Source: Lachnospiraceae bacterium
Lineage (GTDB): Bacteria; Bacillota; Clostridia; Lachnospirales; Lachnospiraceae
Reading direction: 5' to 3'
Assembly (NCBI GenBank): GCA_017550165.1
Contig: JAFZQH010000030.1
Coordinates: 141,798 to 200,198, forward strand
Length of the DNA: 58,401 nt
Shown: positions 1 through 8,615 of the stretch, one piece after another
How the letters are laid out: each line of letters opens with the position of its first letter
How positions within the stretch are numbered: position 1 is the stretch's first letter
Made by a program: the position numbers and the translations under genes
Notes under the pieces: generated by a model
Databases searched by the model: none
Told to the model about the DNA's origin: nothing
Seen by the model: the letters and a program-made list of their open reading frames with translations, nothing else

Positions 1-2
1 AC

Positions 3-236
3 TATATCAAGCTGGATGATGATAACGCCATCTTCGAGGTCTCCGTGCCTGAGGAATGGGTAGGCAAGACCGTAGGCGAGATTGATATCCGTAAGGAATA
101 CGGGATCAATATCATGGCTGTAAAAGAGAACAGCAAAATGGACCTGTCGGTTACTCCCGACACGGTCCTTGATGCTAATAAAACTCTGCTGGTTCTCGGT
201 GAGCATAAAGCTCTCCAGCGTTGTTTTAAAATATAG
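3..236 (+). CDS. TrkA-type potassium uptake regulatory subunit, C-terminal part (5' end outside window)
   Basis: The frame is open from the window edge, so this is the last ~77 residues of a longer protein. It reads as a TrkA_C (RCK_C) domain: a strand ending IFEVSVPEEWVG, then GKTVGEIDIRKEYGINIMAV, a variable hairpin, and PDTVLDANKTLLVLG before a short tail. RCK_C domains bind nucleotides or other ligands and gate the Trk/Ktr K+ uptake channel at the inner face of the membrane. In a Clostridium relative this would normally be the KtrA/TrkA subunit next to a KtrB/TrkH gene, which would lie upstream of the window. It converges on hydA with a gap of 7 bases. The GTG at 45 is an internal codon, not the start. 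Confidence 0.8.
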   Translation, partial: YIKLDDDNAIFEVSVPEEWVGKTVGEIDIRKEYGINIMAVKENSKMDLSVTPDTVLDANKTLLVLGEHKALQRCFKI

Positions 237-243
237 TAATTGT

Positions 244-2010
244 TTATAATCCGTGCTTCGTATGAAGAAGCTCTTCTGACTTCTCGGACAGCGGGTTCTT
301 GAAGAATTCTTCGTAGATCGTCTTGATCTCGGGATTCTCATGGGACCTTCTGATCTTTCTCTCATCATCAAGCTTATAGAGGATGCGGCTTCTCTCAAGA
401 CCCCTCTCCTCACCGTCATGGATAGGCTGTCCGCCCCCGGCTACACAGCCTCCCGGGCATGCCATGACTTCTACGAAATCATACTCTGCCCTGCCTGCAA
501 GGATATCTTCTATCAGTTCTCTCGCTGTTCCCAGACCGCTTACGGTACATGTACGTACGGTGGTGTCTTTTAATTTAAACTCAGCCTCTGCTCTCTTGCC
601 GAAGAACTGATCCCCCACGATACCGCAATTAGCGGAAGCATCCGGATAATCATCGCTCTTTGCCCTTACAGCGGTAAATGCGTCTAAGGGGGCTTCCTCT
701 CCCATAACTACCGCATATGCGGTACGAAGAGCAGCTTCCATAACCCCTCCGGTGGCTCCGAATATAACTCCGGCTCCCGTTCCCGAACCAACAGGACTGT
801 CAAATGGCATGGGATCAAGGGCTGCAGCATCTATCTCTCCTGCATTGACCAGTCTTACCAGTTCCCTTGTAGTGATAACAATGTCAACATCATCATAACC
901 GTCCCTGCCCATATCCGGCAGAGTGATCTCTCTCTTCTTGGATACGCAGGGCATAACCGAAATGCTGATGATATCCTTAGGATCCTTGCCTATCTTCTCG
1001 GCAAAGTATGTCTTTATCACTGCTCCCTGCATCTGCTGCGGGCTCTTGGCCGTGGACAGACGGGATGTCAACTGCGGATACTGGGTCTTAACAAAACTTA
1101 CCCAGCCCGGACAGCAGGACGTAAACATGGGAAGCTTCTTTTCCTTTATATCCGGCAGCCTCTTTAAGAGTTCATTACCCTCTTCCATAATGGTAAGGTC
1201 TGCTGCGAACACCGTATCAAGTACATAGTCGAATCCCAGCTTCTTCAAAGCCGCTACAAAGCAGCCCTCCCGGTCCACATTCTCCGGGATATGCATATCC
1301 TCCATCCATGCTGCTCTGACAGCAGGAGCGATCTGGACCACAGTAACCTTTTCGGGATCCGCCAGTGCCTGATATACCTTCTTAAGGTCTCCTCTCTCGT
1401 GGAGTGCACCCACGGGACAATGAGTTATGCATTGTGCGCAGAGGCTGCAGTCCGAAAGCTCTATGGGGGTGTTGCCCGTGGTATTGACCGTGGTGTGGGC
1501 TCCTGTATTCTGGATATCCCAGATATTCAGGCTCTGGACCTTCTCGCATATCTGAACGCAGCGCATACATTTGATGCACTTTGAGGCGTCGCGGATAAGT
1601 GGGAAGTCCTTATTCCAGGGCAGTTCCTTGATCCTGGCCTTATAAGGTATCTCGCTGATCCCCAGCCGATGGGCCATATCCTGAAGACTGCAGTTGCCGC
1701 TTCTGATACAGGTTGCGCATCTGTAATCATGCTCAGAGAGGATGAGCTGAACGTTGGTGCGTCTTACCTCTCTTACCCTGGGAGAATCGGTCAGTATGAC
1801 CTGACCCTCTTCAACCTTGGTGGTACATGAAGCCACCAGCTTCTCCTGGCCTTCTATCTCCACTACGCAGACCTTACACGCGGATATCTCGTTGATCCCT
1901 TTGAGATAACAAAGATGGGGGATATGGATATCTGCCTGTCCGGCCGCTTCCAGTATAGTAGTTCCTTCAGCTACGGAAATGTCTTTTCCGTTGATCTTGA
2001 TATTTACCAT
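244..2010 (-). CDS. hydA: [FeFe] hydrogenase catalytic subunit HydA
   Basis: 588 aa. In order: a plant-type 2Fe-2S domain (residues ~1-75, CX11CX2C spacing plus a distal Cys), a His/Cys 4Fe-4S segment (HX3CX2CX5C, ~95-110), two CX2CX2CX3C ferredoxin clusters (~145-205), then the H-cluster domain with all three signatures: TSCCPGW, MPCVSKKRE and MACPGGCVAGGGQP. It oxidises or makes H2 in the cytosol using ferredoxin- or NAD(P)H-level electrons. The start is the ATG at 2010 behind AAAGGAGG; this RBS lies inside the end of the upstream gene, and ATGGTAA overlaps its stop by 7 bases, so translation is coupled. The partner flavoprotein makes this resemble hydrogenases linked to GltD-like subunits rather than a lone ferredoxin hydrogenase. 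Confidence 0.95.
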   Translation of the reverse strand: MVNIKINGKDISVAEGTTILEAAGQADIHIPHLCYLKGINEISACKVCVVEIEGQEKLVASCTTKVEEGQVILTDSPRVREVRRTNVQLILSEHDYRCATCIRSGNCSLQDMAHRLGISEIPYKARIKELPWNKDFPLIRDASKCIKCMRCVQICEKVQSLNIWDIQNTGAHTTVNTTGNTPIELSDCSLCAQCITHCPVGALHERGDLKKVYQALADPEKVTVVQIAPAVRAAWMEDMHIPENVDREGCFVAALKKLGFDYVLDTVFAADLTIMEEGNELLKRLPDIKEKKLPMFTSCCPGWVSFVKTQYPQLTSRLSTAKSPQQMQGAVIKTYFAEKIGKDPKDIISISVMPCVSKKREITLPDMGRDGYDDVDIVITTRELVRLVNAGEIDAAALDPMPFDSPVGSGTGAGVIFGATGGVMEAALRTAYAVVMGEEAPLDAFTAVRAKSDDYPDASANCGIVGDQFFGKRAEAEFKLKDTTVRTCTVSGLGTARELIEDILAGRAEYDFVEVMACPGGCVAGGGQPIHDGEERGLERSRILYKLDDERKIRRSHENPEIKTIYEEFFKNPLSEKSEELLHTKHGL

Positions 2011-3854
2011 CTGAAATTCCGACCTCCTTTCACTGCACTGAAACCATAGCAATCACATCGCAGACATCTCCAGGCCTCCTGGCGGGCCTCCTGCTCTGTC
2101 ATACAGTTCTCAATGGGGTTGAAATTATCTCTTCTCTCGGAAGCCGGAACCTCCGTAAGCTGCACCCTTCCGCAGGGAACCTTGTCTCCCGTATGGGGAG
2201 CCGGGATCTCTACATCGCAGGATATAGCATGGTCAAATCCCAGGTAATCATCAATATTTGCGGCCGCCACCTTGCCTGCGGCGATAGCCTTGATAACAGT
2301 GGCAGGTCCTGTAACACAGTCGCCGCCGGCAAATACGCCTTCATGGTCTTCCACTGCGCCGGAAGCGATGGCCTTAATAGCCCCCTTGTGGATATGGATA
2401 CCGGCATTTTCAAATGATTTGCTCTCGATCCCCTGTCCTATGGCAACAACGATGATATCACATTCTATACGTACAGGATCCTTGTCGGCCTTCATGGGCA
2501 ATGCTCTTCCCCATGCGTCTATGGGCCCTATGATCTGGGGATCAGCCCAGAATGCGGCTACATTGCCGTTGGCGTCAGCTTCAATCTTCTTGGGTGCATG
2601 GAGTTCGAAAAGCTCTGCCCCTTCTGCCATGGCGCCTTCTATCTCGTCGGGAAGGCAGGTCATATCCTCCTTACGCCTCCTGTAGGCGATGGTTACGGAT
2701 GCAGCGCCGAGACGCACTGCGCTTCTGGCACAATCCATGGCCACATTGCCTCCTCCGACGACTACGACCCTCTTGCCCTTAAAGTCAGGCATGATACCGT
2801 CACCGATGCTCTTTAACATCTCAACTGCGGAGATCACTCCCTTGGAGCCCTCTCCTTCGATACCGATCTTCTTGTCCGAATGAGCTCCGATAGCAATATA
2901 TACGGCATCGTATTTCTTCCGGATATCTTCAAAGGGAATCTCTCCCGGCCCGTCACCTATCCTGGTGTTGAGCTTAACCTCTATGCCGGTGGAAAGGATG
3001 GCATCCAGATCTTCCTGAAGCCTGGTCCTGGGGAAACGGTAATTAGGGATACCGTAACGGAGCATTCCGCCCAACTGCTTCTTCTCTTCATATACAACGG
3101 TATCGTGGCCCATAAGCTGGAGATAATAAGCCGCCGACAATCCTGAAGGACCGCCTCCTATAATGGCAATCTTCTTACCTGTCTTCTCGGCCTTCTCCGG
3201 AACGGGAACCTTATTCGCCGGTGCATTATCCACCGCCATCTTCTTCAAGCCTCTGATATTGACTGATGTATCCAGCATGTTACGCCTGCACCTTGCCTCG
3301 CAGGGATGCTCACAGATAAGGGCGCATGCAGTGGGGAAAGGATTGTCCTTTCTGATAAGCCTGATGGCATCCTCATATCTTCCTGCTCCCACGAGGGCTA
3401 TATATCCCGGGATATCCACATGAGCAGGACATAATCCCACACAGGGGATGAAATGCTCTGCATGGACGGAGCAGAATCCTTCTTTGATATGATGGATGTA
3501 GTCCTCCTTGGATCCTCTGAATCCGGTAAGGAGCATACGGGCAGCTTCAGAGCCTATGGCACAATCTGCGCTGTCATATATATTCTGAGCCGTTCTTTCA
3601 ATGCGGTCTAAAGTGGCCATATCGGCGCGTCCTTCAAGGACATCCTCCAGCATCTCCTGCAACTGCTGCAGCCCGATGCGGCAGGGTACACATTTGCCAC
3701 AGGTCTGGGCATGGCATACCTTAAGAAATGCCAGCTGAAGATCCACCGGACAAAGCCCCGGGGGACTGGCAACAATGTGACGTTCAAGATCCTTGTACAG
3801 CCGTTCAACCGTCTGCTGTACGTTATCTTCCGTCGAAACCAAAAGTCTACTCAT
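2004..3854 (-). CDS. NuoF-type iron-sulfur domain fused to a GltD-like FAD/NAD(P) oxidoreductase
   Basis: 616 aa. The N-terminus (~1-115) keeps only the iron-sulfur end of NuoF/HydB (CGKCVPCRIG) and lacks the FMN/NADH-binding fold. Next comes the Cys-rich helical domain of glutamate synthase small subunits (CVGLCPAHVDIPGYI and CEHPCEARCRR), an FAD Rossmann site (IIGGGPSGLSAAYY), an NAD(P) site (VVVVGGGNVAMDCA) and the closing flavin motif AGGDCVTGP. It should pass electrons between NAD(P)H and the hydrogenase encoded next. The start at 3854 follows GGGAGGA; an upstream in-frame start has no RBS. No gltB-like large subunit is nearby, so glutamate synthesis is not implied. What the true redox partner is cannot be seen. 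Confidence 0.85.
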   Translation of the reverse strand: MSRLLVSTEDNVQQTVERLYKDLERHIVASPPGLCPVDLQLAFLKVCHAQTCGKCVPCRIGLQQLQEMLEDVLEGRADMATLDRIERTAQNIYDSADCAIGSEAARMLLTGFRGSKEDYIHHIKEGFCSVHAEHFIPCVGLCPAHVDIPGYIALVGAGRYEDAIRLIRKDNPFPTACALICEHPCEARCRRNMLDTSVNIRGLKKMAVDNAPANKVPVPEKAEKTGKKIAIIGGGPSGLSAAYYLQLMGHDTVVYEEKKQLGGMLRYGIPNYRFPRTRLQEDLDAILSTGIEVKLNTRIGDGPGEIPFEDIRKKYDAVYIAIGAHSDKKIGIEGEGSKGVISAVEMLKSIGDGIMPDFKGKRVVVVGGGNVAMDCARSAVRLGAASVTIAYRRRKEDMTCLPDEIEGAMAEGAELFELHAPKKIEADANGNVAAFWADPQIIGPIDAWGRALPMKADKDPVRIECDIIVVAIGQGIESKSFENAGIHIHKGAIKAIASGAVEDHEGVFAGGDCVTGPATVIKAIAAGKVAAANIDDYLGFDHAISCDVEIPAPHTGDKVPCGRVQLTEVPASERRDNFNPIENCMTEQEARQEAWRCLRCDCYGFSAVKGGRNFRW

Positions 3855-3900
3855 ATGACATCCTCCCAATCTATTCTTTTTCGCGTAAACCTTATCTACC

Positions 3901-3929
3901 ATATTACACTATAGCCCTCTAAATCTCAA
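3901..3929 (-). promoter_or_regulatory. Sigma-A-type promoter of the hydrogenase operon
   Basis: Read on the minus strand: TTGAGA (3929-3924), a 17-base spacer, TAATAT (3906-3901). It lies between aroE and the flavoprotein gene and would give a leader of about 40 bases. Confidence 0.6.
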
Positions 3930-3955
3930 TTATCGTTTTGCTTTTAACAAATGGG

Positions 3956-4807
3956 TCAATCTGAAAACAGGGCGGCTTTAACCTTCTCTATTGGCATCTC
4001 TCTCCCTGTCCATATCTTAAAAGCTGCCGCTCCCTGATAAAGCAGCATCAGCTTCCCGTTGGCAACGCGGCATCCGGCTTCTTTTGCCAGCCTCATCAGT
4101 TTAGTCTCGGGCGGATTATAAATGATATCAAATACCCCCGGGCCGCTGCGGAACACAGACTGGTCTTCTATGGGGGAAGCCTCCTCATGGGGTGCCATAC
4201 CCACAGATGTGGCGTTGGTAAGAAGAGCCGCTTCCGAGACCTCCCGGCGGATCACCTCCGGGTCATAATCGGAAAGCAGTATCCGGCATCCGGTCTCATT
4301 CCTCAAAATACCAATGATCCCGGATATCTTGTCCCAGTTCTTTCCCTTCCTGTTGAACACGGTGATCTCCGATACTCCGTCCAGGGCAGCCTGAACAAGG
4401 ATAGAGCAGGCAGCTCCTCCCGCACCCAGTATCACCATCTTTCTGCCTATGGGGTCAAACCCTGCATCGGCACAGGCCCTCATAAAGCCTATACCGTCAG
4501 TGGTATGACCGATGAGCCTTCCTCCGTCATTATATACGGTATTGACGGATCCGCTGATCCTGGCAGCATCGGACAATTCATCACAGAGACTGCACATCTT
4601 CTGCTTATCCGGCATGGTCAGGTTAAATCCCAGGACATTCTCCGCAAGAAGATCCTTAACCTTAGCCTCAAGACCATCCTCGTCCACATCGTAGGCTATA
4701 TATTCACAATCTATTCCCAGCTCCTTAAACGCCATGTTATGCATAGCCGGAGAAATGCTGTGGGCTACCGGACTCCCCAGAAGACACGCTGATCTTTTCG
4801 TTGTCAC
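3956..4807 (-). CDS. aroE: Shikimate dehydrogenase (NADP+)
   Basis: 283 aa, normal for AroE. It reduces 3-dehydroshikimate to shikimate in the aromatic amino acid pathway. Substrate site: GSPVAHSISPAMHN near the N-terminus, with the catalytic Lys in NLTMPDKQKM and the partner Asp in HTTDGIGF. The NADP fold shows GAGGAACS. The C-terminus keeps YNPPETKL and YQGAAAFKIWTG. The start chosen is GTG at 4807, 7 bases behind AGGAG; a TTG at 4825 overlaps that RBS. It is divergent from aroD, the preceding pathway enzyme, across 74 bases. Confidence 0.93.
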   Translation of the reverse strand: MTTKRSACLLGSPVAHSISPAMHNMAFKELGIDCEYIAYDVDEDGLEAKVKDLLAENVLGFNLTMPDKQKMCSLCDELSDAARISGSVNTVYNDGGRLIGHTTDGIGFMRACADAGFDPIGRKMVILGAGGAACSILVQAALDGVSEITVFNRKGKNWDKISGIIGILRNETGCRILLSDYDPEVIRREVSEAALLTNATSVGMAPHEEASPIEDQSVFRSGPGVFDIIYNPPETKLMRLAKEAGCRVANGKLMLLYQGAAAFKIWTGREMPIEKVKAALFSD

Positions 4808-4818
4808 TTTTTTACTCC

Positions 4819-4868
4819 TTTTCAAAAACCATTTAGTTCATTATAATAAAGCTAGAATGCTATTGCAA
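4819..4868. promoter_or_regulatory. Overlapping divergent promoters of aroE and aroD
   Basis: Minus strand (aroE): TTGCAA 4868-4863, 17 bases, TATAAT 4845-4840. Plus strand (aroD): weak TTTTCA 4819-4824, 17 bases, TATAAT 4842-4847. The two -10 boxes share bases, so the two genes probably compete for or share control. Confidence 0.55.
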
Positions 4869-4881
4869 GGAGACAACCCTT

Positions 4882-5655
4882 ATGAACAATCCTCGTATTC
4901 CTTCCGTTTCAGTCAGGAATATGACGCTTAAAGCCGGCGATCCGAAGATATGCGTATCCATTACCGGCAGGACTCGGGACGATATTCTTGATTCCTGCCG
5001 TGAGATAGTGCGCGCCCGTGCGGACATCGTGGAGTGGAGGGTGGATTTCTTCAAGGAATATACCAATGATTTTTTGTTGAAGGATACTCTGGCCGAGCTT
5101 CGCAGGATCCTGGGGGATATCCCGCTTATCTTTACCATAAGGACCGTAGAGGAAGGGGGTTTGGCCGAGATCAGGCTCCTGGATTATATCAGGACATACA
5201 GGGAATGCGCCAGAAGCGGCCTCGCAGACATATTTGACATTGAATATAAGATAATGCTTCAACTACCCAGAGAAGTTGTGGCTGATATCCGTAAGAACGC
5301 CAGGGTGATCGTGTCAAAGCACAATTTTAACAGCACTCCGGATCTTGAAACCCTGATAGACGATATCATCCGGCTTCAGGTCTCCGGGGGAGATATCGCC
5401 AAACTGGCTGTAATGCCTGAGGATGAGGAAGATGCAGCTCGACTGATCAAGGCATCCAAGGAGATCATAGCCCATTATACCACCACCCCTATCATCACTA
5501 TCTCCATGGGGGCATTGGGGATCGATTCCCGGGCAAAATGTGTGGAGACCGGATCATGCATCACTTTCGGATGCGTAGGCAGACCTTCCGCCCCCGGACA
5601 GCTTCCCATACAGCAGCTGCGGGATGCGGTGAACCGGTATAAGTTCGTGAAGTAA
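4882..5655 (+). CDS. aroD: 3-dehydroquinate dehydratase, type I
   Basis: 257 aa, typical of class I enzymes. It dehydrates 3-dehydroquinate to 3-dehydroshikimate through a Schiff base. The lysine is in AKLAVMP and the catalytic histidine in VSKHNFNSTP. The N-terminal substrate loop EWRVDFF and the C-terminal ISMGALGIDSR and GRPSAPGQLP loop are intact. The start ATG follows AAGGAGACAACCCTT. The next enzyme of the pathway, aroE, is transcribed away from the same intergenic region. A GACAGGGGACGGT palindrome directly behind it serves as its terminator. Confidence 0.95.
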   Translation: MNNPRIPSVSVRNMTLKAGDPKICVSITGRTRDDILDSCREIVRARADIVEWRVDFFKEYTNDFLLKDTLAELRRILGDIPLIFTIRTVEEGGLAEIRLLDYIRTYRECARSGLADIFDIEYKIMLQLPREVVADIRKNARVIVSKHNFNSTPDLETLIDDIIRLQVSGGDIAKLAVMPEDEEDAARLIKASKEIIAHYTTTPIITISMGALGIDSRAKCVETGSCITFGCVGRPSAPGQLPIQQLRDAVNRYKFVK

Positions 5656-5669
5656 AAGAAGATAAGAGA

Positions 5670-5706
5670 CGATAAGACAGGGGACGGTTCTCTGTCTTAT
5701 CGTTTT
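5670..5706 (+). terminator. aroD terminator made from a dispersed palindrome
   Basis: Perfect 11-bp arms CGATAAGACAG (5670-5680) and CTGTCTTATCG (5692-5702) followed by TTTTC. The core is copy 1 of the GACAGGGGACGGT palindrome family found elsewhere in the window. Confidence 0.7.
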
Positions 5707-5720
5707 CAATAAACTATATG

Positions 5721-5799
5721 AGCGCAAGACAGGGGACGGTTCTCTGTCTTCCCCTTGGTATTGCTGGGAAAGACAGAGAACCGTCCCCTGTCTTGCGCT
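5721..5799. repeat. Composite inverted repeat of two GACAGGGGACGGT palindromes
   Basis: Two head-to-head copies make a perfect 30-bp inverted repeat: 5721-5750 against 5770-5799, with a 19-base centre. Each arm is itself an imperfect palindrome (AAGACAG...CTGTCTT). It looks like a REP/MITE-type element; no transposase is encoded here. Confidence 0.8.
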
Positions 5800-5815
5800 C
5801 TATATGTTTGCTGCT

Positions 5816-5851
5816 ATCTCTCCGTGCATCATGATCGCAAGCGATCATGAT
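5816..5851. repeat. ATCTCTCCGTGC motif plus hairpin (copy 1)
   Basis: The 12-mer ATCTCTCCGTGC (5816-5827) is followed by a perfect hairpin, ATCATGATCGC (5828-5838) and GCGATCATGAT (5841-5851). The same 12-mer with a related hairpin recurs at 31139-31174 beside another palindrome pair. Confidence 0.6.
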
Positions 5852-5852
5852 A

Positions 5853-7097
5853 TTAAGTACAAAGTCTTCTTACACTCAATATGGTGGCATAGGTGGCAGG
5901 ACTGCTGATCTTGATGCCTCCCTGAGGATAAGGCGCCGAATTGCTGGCGTGGATTATGGTATCGTTACCCATATATATAGCTACGTGTCCGGCGTAGCAT
6001 ACCAGATCTCCCGGTTTAGCCGCCGACAATGATACTGCTGTTCCGCAGTTTCTCTGATCCCCTGACCATCTGGGAAGCGAGATCCCGAACTTGCCGTATA
6101 TCTGCTGGGTAAATCCTGAACAATCTATACCGTTGTTAAGATCGTTGCCGCCCCATACATATTTATTACCCACATATTTCTTGGCTTCTGCAACTATCTG
6201 GGCGCCCAGGCTGGCATTATAGGAAACATTGGATGATCCTCCTCCGGATCCTCCGCCGGATTCTCCGCCACCGCTGTTGCTGCCTCCGCCGGAACCTCCG
6301 TTCTCATTGGAAGCACTGCTGCTGCCTTTATTCTTATTGGCCGCTTCCGCTGCAGCTGCTGCCTGTGCGGCTGCTGCCTTCTTATTCTCTTCTTCTATCT
6401 TATTCTTATACTCTTCTGCCTGCTTCTTGGCATTGGCTATCTGAGTATCATAATCACTTATGGTAGCCTTCAGGGTGGCCAGCTTGGAATTAAGAAGGGC
6501 CTTCTCCTGATTAAGCTCCTGAACTGAACTCTCTAATGAAAGCTTCTCGCCTTCAACCTGGACCTCAAGTTCCTCTGCCTTCTTCTTGGATTCCTTTAAG
6601 GATTCCAGCATGGTCTTGTCATACTCATATATGGTAGAGGCGTACTCCATCTTATTGACAAGGTCTGCAAAATTCTTGGACTCTAAGAATACCGTAAGGT
6701 AAGCGTTATTACCCCGTTCGTAGATACTCTTGATACGGGCCCTCATAGCCTCGGTCTGCTCGGCGATCTTCTTCTGGGTCTCCTCAAGTTCACCCTGGAC
6801 CTTGTTCAGCTGAGCCTGCTTATTAGCCAAATCCTTCTCGGCTATGGAGATACTGGCCATCAGGTCAACGATCTGGGCATTAAGCTCATCGGCTTCCTGC
6901 TTGGTCTGATTACGCTGATTGCTGATATTATTGATATTCTGATTAACCTGATTAAGCTGGTTATTGAGATTATTGATATTCTGATTAGCTCGATTCAGAT
7001 CATCCGCAGGAGTAGCGTTACCCGTAAATACTCCTGCGTTGAACATGAGTATCACGGATAGAATAGCACACAATATCCTGAATCTCTTTCTGCTCAT
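5853..7097 (-). CDS. Secreted NlpC/P60 peptidoglycan hydrolase with N-terminal coiled coil
   Basis: 414 aa. A signal peptide (~1-30, hydrophobic FRILCAILSVILMFNAGVF) is followed by a long N/Q- then E/K-rich coiled coil (~33-245), an Ala-rich segment and a Gly/Ser linker (~255-290). The C-terminal NlpC/P60 cysteine peptidase has Cys in GIDCSGFTQQIY, His in AGHVAIYMG and a third polar residue in IIHAS. The layout is that of PcsB/CwlO-type enzymes, which cut peptide stems during growth and are usually controlled through the coiled coil by FtsEX. No ftsEX is in the window. The start follows GGGAGGTCGTATAT. Confidence 0.9.
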   Translation of the reverse strand: MSRKRFRILCAILSVILMFNAGVFTGNATPADDLNRANQNINNLNNQLNQVNQNINNISNQRNQTKQEADELNAQIVDLMASISIAEKDLANKQAQLNKVQGELEETQKKIAEQTEAMRARIKSIYERGNNAYLTVFLESKNFADLVNKMEYASTIYEYDKTMLESLKESKKKAEELEVQVEGEKLSLESSVQELNQEKALLNSKLATLKATISDYDTQIANAKKQAEEYKNKIEEENKKAAAAQAAAAAEAANKNKGSSSASNENGGSGGGSNSGGGESGGGSGGGSSNVSYNASLGAQIVAEAKKYVGNKYVWGGNDLNNGIDCSGFTQQIYGKFGISLPRWSGDQRNCGTAVSLSAAKPGDLVCYAGHVAIYMGNDTIIHASNSAPYPQGGIKISSPATYATILSVRRLCT

Positions 7098-7199
7098 ATA
7101 TACGACCTCCCGAACAATCTTATCCTCATCTTATATCGGCAGTCTCTCCATTATTAATAATACCTATAATTGAAAATAATTACAAGTATTTATTTTAAT

Positions 7200-8591
7200 T
7201 TACAAATCGCAATTATTCACTGTTCTCGGGAAAGGAATGACATCTCTGATATTTGACATTCCCGTAACGTACATAACACAACGCTCAAAGCCCAATCCAA
7301 AGCCGGAATGCCTTGCGCTTCCGTACTTTCTCAGATCCAGATAGAAACCGTAGTCCTCTTTGTTAAGTCCCAACTCTTCCATCCTCTTGGCCAGCTTCTC
7401 ATAATCGTCTTCCCTCTGGCTTCCGCCGATGATCTCCCCGATGCCGGGAACAAGGCAGTCCATAGCCGCCACCGTCTTGTTGTCATCGTTCATCTTCATG
7501 TAGAACGCCTTGATCTCCTTGGGATAATCCGTCACGAAAACAGGCTTTTTAAATATCTGCTCAGTAAGGTATCTTTCATGCTCGGTCTGAAGATCACATC
7601 CCCAGGATACCTTGTAATCGAATTTGTCATTGTGCTTCTCGAGCTCAGCTACCGCATCCGTATAGGTAATGCGCCCGAAATCCGAGTTCACCACATTTTC
7701 AAGGCGCTCTTTCAGTCCCTTATCTATAAACTGGTTAAAGAAGTCCATCTCCTCCGGGGCTTCATCCATGACATATTTAATGATATATTTGATCATGTCC
7801 TCTGCGATCTCCATGTTGTCATTAAGATCTGCAAAAGCCATCTCAGGCTCGATCATCCAGAACTCCGCCGCATGTCTGGTGGTGTTGGAGTTCTCTGCCC
7901 TGAAGGTAGGACCGAAGGTGTAAATGTTCTTAAAAGCCATGGCAAAGGTCTCACCGTTAAGCTGTCCGCTTACCGTAAGATTGGTGGGCTTGTTGAAGAA
8001 GTCCTTCTCAAAATCCACGCTGCCGTCATCCTTCTTGGGAACATTCGCAAGATCAAGGGTGGTAACCTGGAACATCTCTCCTGCGCCCTCACAGTCGCTT
8101 CCCGTAATGAGGGGGGTATGAACATACACGAAGCCTCTCTCATTAAAGAATCTGTGAATGGCAAATGCCACCAGTGAGCGTACACGGAATACCGCCTGGA
8201 AGGTGTTGGTCCTGGGACGGAGATGGGTAATGGTCCTCAGATACTCCATGGAATGTCTCTTCTTCTGAAGCGGATAATCCGGGGTGGATGCACCCTCAAC
8301 AACAACGGTCTCTGCCTGGATCTCAAAAGGCTGCTTGGCATCCGGAGTGGCAACAAGCTTACCTTTAACAATAACGGCGGTCCCCACGTTCAGTTTGCAT
8401 ATCTCACTGAAATTGTCTATCTTGTCAGAATAGACTATCTGCAATGTATCAAAATAAGTACCGTCACTGATCACCAGAAATCCGAAAGCCTTGGCATCAC
8501 GATTGCTCCTGATCCAGCCTCCTACCTCGATATCCTTTCCGATATACGCTTCCCTGTTCTTAAACAATTCTTTTATGTCTACGATGTTCAC
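7200..8591 (-). CDS. asnS: Asparaginyl-tRNA synthetase
   Basis: 463 aa, class IIb. The N-terminal OB-fold anticodon domain ([22 protein letters not shown]) is followed by the catalytic core with motif 2 ([21 protein letters not shown]) and motif 3 ([15 protein letters not shown]). The motif-2 and active-site residues fit Asn rather than Asp enzymes. The start is GTG at 8591, 9 bases behind AAAGGGG. It is the last gene of the minus-strand run from ispE, 24 bases behind the foldase lipoprotein. No T-box is seen in front of it. Confidence 0.95.
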   Translation of the reverse strand: MNIVDIKELFKNREAYIGKDIEVGGWIRSNRDAKAFGFLVISDGTYFDTLQIVYSDKIDNFSEICKLNVGTAVIVKGKLVATPDAKQPFEIQAETVVVEGASTPDYPLQKKRHSMEYLRTITHLRPRTNTFQAVFRVRSLVAFAIHRFFNERGFVYVHTPLITGSDCEGAGEMFQVTTLDLANVPKKDDGSVDFEKDFFNKPTNLTVSGQLNGETFAMAFKNIYTFGPTFRAENSNTTRHAAEFWMIEPEMAFADLNDNMEIAEDMIKYIIKYVMDEAPEEMDFFNQFIDKGLKERLENVVNSDFGRITYTDAVAELEKHNDKFDYKVSWGCDLQTEHERYLTEQIFKKPVFVTDYPKEIKAFYMKMNDDNKTVAAMDCLVPGIGEIIGGSQREDDYEKLAKRMEELGLNKEDYGFYLDLRKYGSARHSGFGLGFERCVMYVTGMSNIRDVIPFPRTVNNCDL

Positions 8592-8615
8592 GAATCATAA
8601 CCCCTTTCACAAAGC

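Noticed and set aside
7308-8177. 289-codon open frame on the plus strand
   Set aside because: It is antisense to asnS along its whole length, has no RBS and no recognisable protein features.
8592-8615. T-box or other riboswitch in front of asnS
   Set aside because: The gap to the previous gene is only 24 bases, and no T-box sequence is present.
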